Assembly (NCBI GenBank): GCA_963377175.1
Contig: CAUJNA010001001.1
Coordinates: 867,721 to 931,720, forward strand
Origin: Effrenium voratum
Taxonomy: Eukaryota > Sar > Dinophyceae > Suessiales > Symbiodiniaceae
Direction of reading: 5' to 3'
Length of the DNA stretch: 64,000 nt
Made by a program: the position numbers and the translations under genes. This document shows positions 36,721-47,900 of this stretch, in pieces. Each line of letters begins with the position of its first letter. The first letter of the stretch is position 1. The notes beneath the pieces were generated by a model that worked only from the letters and a program-made list of their open reading frames with translations, was not told where the DNA came from and searched no databases.

Positions 36721-36820
36721 AGGGGAGGGGGAGCCCAGATAAGCCCTGATTAAGCCCCTAATAAGGCCTTATCTAGGGCTTATTGGGGCTCCCTGCCCCC
36801 CCCCCTCCCTCCCCCCCCAG
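36721..36820. repeat. G/C-tract fold-back repeat
   Basis: GGGGAGGGGGAGCCC and AGATAAGCCCT pair with AGGGCTTAT and GGGGCTCCCTGCCCCC across a short centre. The transcript would form a long hairpin capped by G-tracts. Relative at 8910-9000. Confidence 0.75.
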
Positions 36821-36890
36821 CCCCCATGAACATTGAGCCCTTGGAAGATGACATCGCGAGCCATGGCGTCATGAGGCCTTGGCCATCTCC

Positions 36891-36993
36891 TACTGTGGAT
36901 GGACGAAATCCTACATCGCCTGATAAACCCACCATATCCCACCATGGTTTCCCATGGTTTTAGCGTGGTGCAGGATTTCGTCCATCCACAGTA
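36891..36993. mobile_element. Family H miniature element with near-perfect terminal inverted repeats
   Basis: Left TACTGTGGATGGACGAAATC and right GATTTCGTCCATCCACAGTA are exact reverse complements. 103 bp. A single diverged end, GGATTTCGCCCATCCACAGT, lies at 31560-31579. Confidence 0.9.
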
Positions 36994-38692
36994 TGTTCAC
37001 CAAATTTGTACAGTTATCAAAGGCAGACGCTGGGCTTTTTGGTCTCAAGCCTTCTACTTACTAAGTAAGTAGTGACTTTGAAATCGTCAAATGAAGGGCC
37101 AGTCAATAGACACCCGCGCAAGTGTTGTCCACATGCCCGATTAAGAAACCCGTGCAAGTGTTGTCCACATGCCCGATTAGCCAGGTGAGGGTTGTGTAAA
37201 GCAAAGGTCTCGACACCAGCTCCCTTGATGGCTCGCAAACGCATCCTCATTTGATACAACCTCCAACTGGCAGTTTGACCATGGCTCAAGGTGACACCAG
37301 GTCGCCACCAGCTAAGTGCTCCTCTTCCGATTCAGCTCACTTGCTGAGTTCCGAGCCGAGCTTTGACACCATTTTAGTAGCAAAGACAACAACCCTCTGT
37401 GTCTTTTTGTCCAATCCACTCGGGAAGTGAGGAACAAGGGCCTGAACTCGTCTCGCTCTGCACACCTCGTTTCGTGTTTGTGTGTTTTTGGCCAGGACCC
37501 CCAGGAGGCCATGAGTAACACACATTTGGCAGTGAACTTAAATATGAAACCTCCTCGAAAATGATGGGTGGGCATGAATCCCCACCAGAATTATGTCAAC
37601 CAAAGGACCCCCCAAGAAGATTCACGCCCATTTTTTCCAACCAAACCTTGCTGAGACCAGCATCCTTGAGGGTACCCCCTTGTTGGTTGGCTTTAACGGG
37701 ACGCCAAGAGGAAACCAACCATTTTGCGAGCTCCCATATTTTAAGACATCCCCATTTATGACGCTTGCCACCCCATTCTTTGAGTCCATTACAGAGCCAT
37801 CCAATTCCCAGACCCACGTGAGCACTCTTGGTGGGCTTTAGAGGCGGTTCCTTTGGTTACCAAAACACGTAAATGGAACTGGTCATGCTGCCTGGCCTGC
37901 GAAAATTGGCGTCCGCGTCGTCTCTCGGATTCAGCTTGCTGCGAAAATATGTGCTCCACACACAAACCAATTGCCATCTTCCACTTCCAGAGTCGACAGG
38001 CTATGAATTCACTGGACCAAACGAATTACTGTAGTTAGAGAAAAGCAAAGCAGCTGTGACCAACATCAGACTTTGGAAGCTGAACTTTGACACTGAAAGC
38101 TTGTGGCACAAGCTGTTCCATAGAAGATCCGCATTCACTGGCGAGCACCGGCTTGTCTCACTGAGGAGGGGCAGGGTGAATTCCTGGCTGATGTTGGCGC
38201 CAAATCAGCATTTGCCAATCACTTGCTTGTTGATTCTTGTGGAGCCTCCAGCTTTGACACGACTCAGGGAGGTAGGCTCGCGAAATCAAACACCAAGCTT
38301 CTTGGAGGTTCCCAACTGAGCTCGTTTCAAACAGTTGCTTTGGCAGCGGCACACGGTGCCTGCAACAGATCATGTGCATGTGTGTTTGTCATTGCCGACT
38401 GCGTAAGCGGATCGTGGTGATCGCATATCGGTCTTGCATGCCCAGTGTTCGCGCCTTGCTTGGCACTAGTCAACTTTGAAACACCGTGGCCTCATATGGC
38501 TGCCCGGTTTGGACGAACCAACACGCCCTGCTTTGCCTGGCTTGCCAAGTAGTTTTGGTGTGCCCGGTTTGCTGGGTTTGCCTTGTTGTCTCGGGTTCTG
38601 CGGTCATCTGGTTTGCTGTTGCCTGGACAGACAAACACGGGCTCAATGAAATGAGCAGTTTTGAGGGTTCCCTGTGTCTAGCAGGGTCACTG

Positions 38693-38845
38693 CTCAAAGG
38701 GGCAGGGTGCTTTGTAAGTGGTTCGTGAGCCTGGGATTGGAAACTTGCAATGGCTACGGTGTTACAACCCACGGATTGGAGACTTATCATGGCATCAGGT
38801 TATAGCCAGGGCCATTACCCACTTGACGTACCTGCTGCCCTTTAA
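38693..38845. mobile_element. Family G element just upstream of EHHADH exon 1
   Basis: Left CTCAAAGGGGCAGGGTGCTT, right GTACCTGCTGCCCTTTAAGT. Ends 53 bp before the ATG, so it may lie in the promoter or leader. Diverged relatives at 27291-27415 and 50789-50868. Confidence 0.7.
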
Positions 38846-38898
38846 GTGGGCCGCCGGGTCCCAGGCCGGGTCGCCTCCCGCGCACGTCCAGGAGCTCG

Positions 38899-38975
38899 AT
38901 GAAAGGCCAGGTGCTGTGCGAGAAGAGGACCGCCTCAGATGGCAGCTGCGTGGCGGTGCTCACCATGGACAACAA
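38899..38975 (+). CDS. EHHADH: EHHADH exon 1, start codon
   Basis: ATG at 38899 is the first Met after an in-frame TAA at 38842. It gives [15 protein letters not shown] and then [10 protein letters not shown], the normal N-terminal beta-strands of the crotonase fold. The donor is ACAA|GCGCC (GC), phase 2. A CAG at 38889-38891 lies 7 bases before the ATG and could be a spliced-leader acceptor, but that is only a possibility. Confidence 0.9.
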
Positions 38976-41900
38976 GCGCCTCAGCGGCAGCGCGCGAAAA
39001 GCTCGCGGGGACCGGCAGGAATTTCTCAAATTTTAGGCCCTACAGATGAATGTATACCTAGAGATTCGTTGCGGCAGAAATTTCTGCCGCAAATCAAAAA
39101 AGGTGCCTTTTTGGATTTGCGGCATTTCTTCCTGACTTGCGGCTTTTTTTAAGAATTGCGGCAGAACTTGTTTTCAGTTTTTTCCACCCCCCGATTTGCG
39201 GCGGAAATCGGCGGGAATGCGGCGGAAATCGGCGGGAATGCGGCGGAAATTCCGGGAAGCAAACGGTGTTGCGGCGTTTTTGTTTTGCTTGCGGCGTTTT
39301 TTTTGGTTTGCGGCTGATTTTCTGGAATGCGGCGGGAATTTCCGCCGCAATGCGTTGCGGCAGAAATTTCCGCCGCAGGAAGTTCTAGGTATCCAAGAAG
39401 CCCCCATGCTTTTCGGAGAAGCCTCTTTTTGGAGGATCCGTGTTTGGAGTCGCGGGTTGGTTTGCAGGGGAGTCAGCCAATGGGTGGTTTAGAAAGATAG
39501 GGGGTGCATTCGGGCCAGCGGTGGGAACCTGAAGAACCGGGTAGGGGAAATGTTTGTGCTCATGCTTGCGGGCCTGCGAGGAAACGCCGAGGAAGTCTGA
39601 CCCTTGACAATGGCCTGTCACGTGGCTGGACCCAACGAACCTTTTACTTGCTGGGACAATGCTTCGTTTCCGCACTCACCAGAAAGCTAGCTTTTCGGAC
39701 AGCAATAGCCGCCAACTTAGCATGATGAGTGGACAAGAGTGAATCCTGTTGACCCCATGAGCCCTCACATACTCAGTCACCAGCGGAAGACTGTCGGCAA
39801 TTGTTGATCACAAAGTACCTCACGATAGCTGGATTTGCCTCACATCTTGGGCTGGCAGTTCCTTGACCTTCCAGGCATCCTTGCATTTCCCGTTTTGTGT
39901 GCGGCTACAACCACCCAAAGGGCCTGCCTTCATGTTAATTTCCTTTTGGGGAACCAACCCTACTTGGTATCCTGGGTGTTGATTTCGTAGTTGTTTGTAG
40001 AGACGTCCCCATGTGGGATTTGTGGTGTTGTTTCTTGGAGGGCATTGTTTTGAAAGGAGCGGCTTACGCACTCAAAAGTGGGCCAATTCTGAAACCCAGC
40101 GAAATAGGTCAACAAACAATGTGTTTTTCCCTTTGGGGTTTCCATTTTTCCCATTTCGAGGAAAAAAAGAAAGGTCTCAGGGAAGCCAAGCAGCCGGTCA
40201 TCCACCAACGTGAGGCCCGTGAACGCGCTGTCGGCGGGGGTCCGGGTGGGCCTAGAGAAGCAGCTCCAGGCACGGTTTGGATCGACGCTTCGATCGCGAG
40301 CGACGCGTCGCCCCATGGCCTAAGCGAGGCCTTTGTTGGGTTGGGAGGAACATGAACGGAAACCCACCGTTTTGGGAAGTCTAAAACAAGGACACACAAA
40401 ATGTTGCTTTTTCGGGGGGATGCTAAAATAAGGACAAGCAACATGTTGGGGTCGATGTTTGAAGTTTGACGACATCTGAGACGAAAATGTGAAAGTGTGA
40501 TTTGCTGTGCTTAGATTCGGCCACGAAACAGTGATGCGCTCCCAAATAATGAGAAAGCTAATGCACACGGGTAAGGAATACCTGGGAAAATGGGCGTGAT
40601 CATGTGTTTGGTGGGGTTTCCCTTTTTTTTTTAGCAAGCCCAACAAATGTGTTGATTTTTCTTACTCGGCGGGGGGCGGGGCTGCCATCAGCTATTCAAC
40701 CAAACCCTTCTCAGATATTATTTTTTTTGCCAAAGTTATTCTTTATGGGGCGGATTCTGCAAATGTCAGCCTCCCGTGCTGCACTCCTCGATTCCTGCGG
40801 GCAGTTTCGGGCAAGCTTTGATTCAACAACGCGCCTCTCCCGCTTCAAAAGCCATGGCTTAAGCTATGGCTTAAACCATGGCTTAATTGGCTCAACCCTG
40901 CTATGGTGAGTACTCCTGGCAACTGGTCACGGGAAAGTACCATTGAGGCTACACCATCAGCTTAGGGAAACCAAGAAGAAAGCCCCGGTGTTTTGATGTG
41001 GCTTGAGCGCAGCGTCGTTATTGTTCTCTCATGTCAACAAGATGGTCCCCGAGTGAGGAGGATATGCTTTTTGTTTTTTGTTTGTTCTGTTTTTTGTTTC
41101 CTTCTATTGACAGCCCCAACTTTCAACAGTGCAGGCCGAACACTGCATAGATCGGCCGATGTGGGGTAGCCCCTGCGTTGTTTTCTCCTTTTTTTTAAGA
41201 TGTTTCCTTTGTTCGCGTTAGATCAAGTGCAACTGGCATGGCTGACCCATGAAAAAACTGGCCTCAAAACGCGCCATTTTGGCGCACTCTCAGGGTCCCC
41301 TGTTCTGCTCTTCTTTTTTTTGGGGGGGGGTCCCCTGTTCGGTTTTTTACCTGTTTTTGGGGGGGTCGGGGGGGGGGTCGGAAAATCCGTTTTTGTTGAG
41401 AGAAATGGCCAGGAGCTGACAGCGGACAGCTCCGTGAAGGCCGCCGTGCTGAGTGGCGGCCCAGGCGTCTTCTGCGGAGGCTTCGGAGGGGGCAGAGAAG
41501 CACTGACAAAAATGGGCGGCATGGGGGGTGAAGAGAACGGGGAAGCAGCCCCTGGAATGTTGAGCTCTGCATATGAGTTTGTCTGGTGTTCTGATTGTTT
41601 TTGTTTTTCCCCTTTTTGGGCTGGTTTCTATGGAATTCAACAGGAAAGACATCCATTGTGTGCGTGAGTGAGTAGGGTTGGTTTCAGGCTTCGGGCTGGT
41701 TGAGTTTTTTGGGTGGGGGGGGGTGGGGTAGGGGGGATTTGCAATTGGTATACGATTGGCATAGATATGCGTCCGTGATGCGGTTGTTTGAGTGATTGCA
41801 CCACCATTTCTTCAGGCCTTTGATATTTTCTGGGCCTGCGGCCTCTAGCCGGCTACGCCTCTTTGAAGTTATACCATGTCATGTCATGTTTTTTGCATGA

Positions 41901-44900
41901 GAAACGTAGTGTGTGCTATGATATGGCTGGCTAGGCTATGCATGTTGCCCACCTTAACCCCAGATAATGCCGGGGATGCCGGCTTTCTGGGCTCCATCCG
42001 GGCCCCAACCCAGAAGGCTGACATGGGGTCGCTCGCGCGCGCGCCAGAGGACCCAAAAAGTCCAGCCCAAAAAGAGCAGCTCGCAAGCCAGGCCGGAAAC
42101 GCAAATGCAACAAAACACCGTAAATAGCAGCGTTTTGTGGCTGGGGTCGCGCGCGCGCGGCCACGAAAACCAACGCGTAAAAAGCAAGGACCGCGCAGCA
42201 CGCGAGCCAGCCACAGCAAAAACAAAACGGACAGAACAACAGCCCAACGCTCAGCACAGCAGTTTTTGGCGGTATTTACAGCGTTTTGTAGAGCGAGGAC
42301 CCAGCATCGCCGGCATGCCCGGCAGCGCTTGGCGCCAAAATGCGCAAAAATGAGCCTCGCTTATACCCCTCCGACACCTACTTAAAAACAGTGCTTTTTG
42401 GGTGGAGAGGCTTTTTGGAAGGAAGTCTTGATGATGCAGACCAAGCCCCGCTGAAGCATCACCCAGGCCCAACCCCAGACCCTGACGATGTCAGCCACAT
42501 GGCCTAAACCCTGCATATACGCGATGTTTCGCGAGGGTTTCCCACAGTCAAGCAAAACCGCAAGCCCGAGCTGGTGATGCAGAGGTGCCGGATTTAGGCC
42601 GCGCATCACGACCAAGTGGCGAGGGTCGGCGGCACCAGGGTGCAGCCCCTATAGCTAAAGCTAGCAGGCTAATTGCCTAGCGGCGACATGCTACCCCAAG
42701 GAGGCGTAGCCGGATTAACCAGGCTCCCGCCTGCTGCCGCCGACCCTCGGCGCATTAAGGGAAAAGTCAGAAGGACCGGTCCTGAAACACGTCCGCAAAC
42801 CCAGGGACCACTTATAAGATCCTCTACGACCACAAACAAGGATTAACGGAAAAGTCAGAAATATGGCAGCTAGTCCGTTAATTACCGCTTGGGCCGGCTT
42901 GCGCCCAAGTCACTTCGAGTTGGCCCGGGAGCAGTCGCCTCTCCCGGGATCGCCCTGAAACTGGCCCTCCCGAAACTGCCCCGGGGACAGTTGCCCTGGA
43001 CCGGTCGCCGGCAGGGACCGGGACTTGGGACCCTGTCCAGGCTGGTCCCAGTCTGGCGCGGTTTGACTCGACGTATTGGACTCTCTTGCAGAATAGATCC
43101 AGGGATCCTCTACTACCACAAGGATTAACGGAAAAGTCAGACAGATGGCAGCTCGTCCGTCAATCACTGCACGGGCCGGTTTGCGCCCAAGTCACGTTGG
43201 GCTGGTCCTAGAAACAAGGCCGTCGGTGCCCCTCAACCGGTCGCAGGGAGTGACTGGGACTTGGGACCCTGTCCGGTCCTGAAACACGGGTGCCAGTCCG
43301 GAAACAGCAACATTGGAGGAAACAGGTGTCTGGAGCAGTTTGAGGTGGCATGAGGGCAGCGGTTTGAAGTGGGATCCGATACCAGCACTCAGACCAGGAC
43401 TCGATCTGGGACCGGCTTGGACCAGGTCCCGGGACCAGTCGACCGGTCCAAACCTGGGACTGGTCCTTGGACCAGTCCCAGGACCGGTCCCAGGACTGGG
43501 ACCGGTCCGACCGACCGGCTTTGGCTGACTACAACCAGGATCCCAGGTGCCAGGGGACCGGTCCCGGGACCGGTCCTGGGAATCTACTTTTTGTGCTTTC
43601 AGGGGGTCGGCGGATTTGTTGGGGTCCCCATGACCCCTTAGTTAAGACATGGGTATCACTCGTCATGACCCTAAAGTATTTGCACATGGTAATGGAAACT
43701 CCAGGTATTGCAAGTTCAAAGATGTGCCCCATGACAAAACGTTTTGCTCCGTAGTTGTCCAGCTTTCTTTTGAGGGGAATATGTGCCCCAAATGTAAATC
43801 CTGATTTGATCCCTTTATCCACTTTACGCTGGCAACAGAAACCTTCGGGCATGTAAAACATATGTCCCTTGACATGGTTATGGCACATGTGGTTTCAGGG
43901 CTAGTTCCAAGTCAAGGTGATGAAATAGTCATGAGAATGCCCAATGTTTGCATCGCAGAAAGGGCGAGACAACCATACTCTAGGATCACCGTGCGCCCAG
44001 TTGAGTTTAGATTCGATGTGCTTTGCTTTTCCGCGAGGCGCCGACATCAGTGAGTTCGCCACCGGCGTGGAAGGGCCATCGGCAGCTTGACCGTGACTTC
44101 TATCGGACTTGAGTTGGGCGGTTTGGATTCATGGGCGTTGAGTGTTGGTTTGGCTGTGTGTGTGTGTGTGTGTTTGTTTTTGTGCCGGTGTTTGTGTATT
44201 GCTTGTGTGTGTCTGTGTGTTTGTGTGTTTGTGTGTCTGTGTGTCTGTGTGTCTGTGTGTCTGTGTGTCTGTGTGTCTGTGTCTCTGTGTCTCTGTGTCT
44301 CTGTGTCTCTCTGTCTCTCTGTCTCTCTGTCTCTCTGTCTCTCTGTCTCTCTGTCTCTCTGTCTCTCTGTCTCTCTGTCTCTCTGTCTCTCTGTCTCTCT
44401 GTCTCTCTGTCTCTCTGTCTCTCTGTCTCTCTGTCTCTCTGTCTCTCTGTCTCTCTGTCTCTCTGTCTCTCTGTCTCTCTGTCTCTCTGTCTCTCTGTCT
44501 CTCTGTCTCTCTGTCTCTCTGTCTCTCTGTCTCTCTGTCTCTCTGTCTCTCTGTGTCTCTGTCTCTCTGTCTCTCTGTCTCTCTGTCTCTCTGTCTCTTT
44601 GTCTCTGTGTCTCTGTGTGTGTGTGTGTGTGTTTTGTGCCGGTGTTTGTGTTTTGCTTGCGTGTGTGCCTGTGTTTGTGTATACGTGTGTTTGCATTTGT
44701 GCATGTGTTTGTTTTGCGTATGTGTTTTCCTGTCTGTGTTTGTGCGTCGTGTGTCTGTGTTTTGGGGTGTCCAATGTCTGTGTTGCCTGTGATGGCAGGG
44801 CCTCCAAACTCGCGCGCCCCGCAACACGAAAGCCTGAATCGGGCACCCTCTTTTGGGCGGTTTCGGGCACCCTCTTTTGGGCGGTTTCAGAGGGAAGCAC

Positions 44901-47900
44901 CGGACAGACCGCCCATTTTCGGGGGAATCCTCCAAGGCAGACTGGACTTTTCGTCCAGGAGAATGACCAAGCCCCTCATTTTTCTTGGATCCCCAAGGAC
45001 GAAAGGCAACCCGAACAAGGCACAAGGAGAAGCCACCAGAGCTTTGAGAGACCGCGTCAGGTTCCATAGTGGGCGGAGAGGCTAACCTTTTGAAAGCTCG
45101 AAGTAGACCAGGGTTCAAAGTAGTCCAACATGTTTGGGTTTAGTGATTTGATCAAGCATATGCTTAATATACTCCCTACGCTACGTCATTCATTGGGGTA
45201 ATGTACTGAGTCCCCAATTCATTTGTATTGTTTGAACTTGCGACCAAAGGGTCCGAATTTGGCAACAACTTGGCCACCCAAATCCGTCGACTCGCTTTCG
45301 ACGCCGTCGGCCCCAGCTGACGGACATCATCGCGGCCATCGAGAACTCTGAGAAGCCGGTGGTGGCTGCCATCGATGGAGTGTCCCTGGGAGGCGCCGGA
45401 AAGATGATCCTGTGGGGCATAGGTGTCGTTTTAGGTTTTGGTTAGAAAAAGTTGGATGGGTTCCACTGGTCTAGATTGGCTTTCTGCTTTTGTGCCATCC
45501 ATTTGCCAAGGAAAGCCATCTATTTTGCCCAAATGACACGTAGGTTTGGGGGTGCGTTGTTTAAGCCTCGGTACCCCGCGACTTCGGGTGGATGAAAGAG
45601 GAAACCAACAGACAAAAACATCAACACAGGGGGTTCCCCCTATGTTGACACAGGCCCCTTTTTGAGGCTCGGAACCTTGTTAGGTACCCGAAATGGGAAA
45701 TTTATCTATATATATATATATATGTTGTTTGGGGCAAAATCCAATGTTTAAAGGAGATTAAGGGTCCAGGTGTTTTCAACGACCCCCCCCTCCTCCCGGC
45801 CGGGTATGCCTGCGGAATGCGCGACGAAAAGGTGGCTACGAGGTGGCGCTCGGCTGCCACTGGCGGCTCGCAAGTTCCAGGGCGCAGGCCGGCGTCCGGG
45901 GACGGGTAGAACCAAGCACGGAGATCAGACGAGCAATCTAATCTTTGGTGCATTTTGCCAAGGGATGTTAGGACTTTAACTTGTTTGGCCAACGAATGGG
46001 TCTTCCATCAAACCACTAAGAGTTAAACTTTTAGCAGGGGAGCAGAAAGCAACCGAGTAGTATGGCTGTGTCATTTGTCTGTTGTAAGAAAGGGATGTTA
46101 TTTGGGTGTGTCTGTTAGGGTGTTGTATTTCTAGCCGACGGTTCTTAGTGTTTTTTGGTTCGTTTTCATCTAACCCACTAAAAGCCTTCCTCTTCGGTTT
46201 ATTTTTGTTGTTTTTTGGTTGGTTTAGTGGTTGGGCTTCCATCTAACCAAACAACTGTTTCTTTGTTGATTAAATGGTTGGGTTTTCATCTAACCCACTT
46301 AAAGCCGTCCCCTTTGGTTTTTAATTATGTTTGGTGGTTTGGGTGTCCATCTATTGCATCCCCGGATAGCAACCCCCCCCCCCCCCCCCAAGGTCACAAA
46401 GTCTGCTCTGCCATTGATTTGAGTGTGACCCCCCAAAAATGAAAAGGGGACCTTTTCAGGTCAGGCTACCTTGTGCAAGGGTCTTGTGGGAAGGTCAGGC
46501 CAGGGTACCTTGTGGGAAGTTAGTCGAGAAGGCCTCATGGGACCTGGTGGGAAGGTCAGTGGGAAGGTCAGTTGAGCCAAGTAACGCATGGTTGATCGAT
46601 GGGGGATGTCCAATTTAAGAGGGGTACTTCACTTTTAGGAGGGCATCTTGTTAGAGGGGGCCTTGTTGAAAGCTAAGAGGATGGGAGCTTGCTGAGGTGT
46701 AATAGTGGGAGCGAGCACGGGGTTGTTTAACCGGGGGGGGCCTTGCTGAAAGGTAAGAGGAGAAGAGGTAGATCTTCTTGCTGGGAGGTCATTCAAGAGG
46801 GCGGCTCCTTGCTGTTTGAAAGGTAGGGAGCTTGTTTGAGGTGTAATGGGAATCCAGGATCAATTTGGCCCCCCAAAGTCGTGTGTTTTTGCCTGTTAGT
46901 GCCCTTTGAAGCTCAAGCAACCATGGGTTTCCGGGAGAAAGCAAACAAAACAAACAACCATTTTTTGGTCACTTCGAACCCCCCCCCCCCCACCCCAGCC
47001 TGCCCCCCTCCCCACCCCACCCCCCCACCCCCCTGTTCACCCCCCACCCCCCCACCCCCCCACCACCCCAGCCCCCCCCCCCTCCCCCACGGCCAGGCGG
47101 GGCTGCCGGAGGTGAACCTGGGGATTTTGCCCGGGGCCGGCGGCACCCAGCGCCTGCCGCGCCTCATCGGCGCCGCAGCTCGGAGCGATTCAGTTCTAAG
47201 AATCCGGCAAATCCCAACCAAACAAACAACAGAATGAAAGGGGTGCCAACTAGTAACAGTTCAGCGATTGTCTCCTTCTTTCAATTCAATCAACTACCAA
47301 AAAGCGTCAAAAGGCAAGTCGCTGCCCTTGCTTTTCCATGCAAATCCACGGTCTGGGGTGAGCAACCCCAACAGCTACCCTGAATCCTCTAAAGCATTCA
47401 AACACGAGCGTTTCGTTTTGGGGACCCCCCCCACCCTCTCCCCCCCCCCCCCCCCCCCCCGCCCCCTCACCCCTTTGGTTATACCTTTGGTTTCTTATTA
47501 ACACCTCACACAAAAGAGTACCCTAAAGAAGACGTGTGAGCCAGAATGGCGCACCATTTTGCCCCGAACCCCCAGCTCAACCCAAGCACCTTCCTTCAGC
47601 GACAGCAGGATGGCGGCATTTTGGGCTCGGAATAGTTTCAAGGGTGGACATAAATCCCCGAGTGTATCTCACTTGAGATGACCAAGGGTACCCCTTTTTG
47701 GGGTAGGTATAACTAGTGTGTTTTCTGCTCGTAGCCCTTTGCTTGCTGATTCTCAGCATGCGGGAATGATCCCCATAAACCATCCCTTGTGGTTGTAAGG
47801 TAATCCCCTTCCGGTTCATTCCCAACACCCGGCCTCGGTCATTCCCTACCTCAGTTGTTCAGTGGCACCCTGTTTCCCCCTTTTTTTTGGTGGCTGCTCT

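Larger units (their letters stand above)
30831..38898. other. Intergenic region between EEFSEC and EHHADH
   Basis: Holds repeat families M, G, A, H and a G-rich fold-back, plus short coding-like fragments at 33021-33152, 35602-35700 and 38130-38420 that I cannot assign. No promoter motif could be recognised. Confidence 0.5.

Noticed and set aside
44087..45118. Open frames of 266-332 residues on both strands over 44.1-45.1 kb
   Set aside because: They are translations of the (TG)n/(CTCTCTGT)n tract (Cys-Val-Ser or Arg-Asp-Glu-Thr repeats). All frames are open only because the repeat lacks stop codons, and the EHHADH exon at 44038-44081 lies in another frame.
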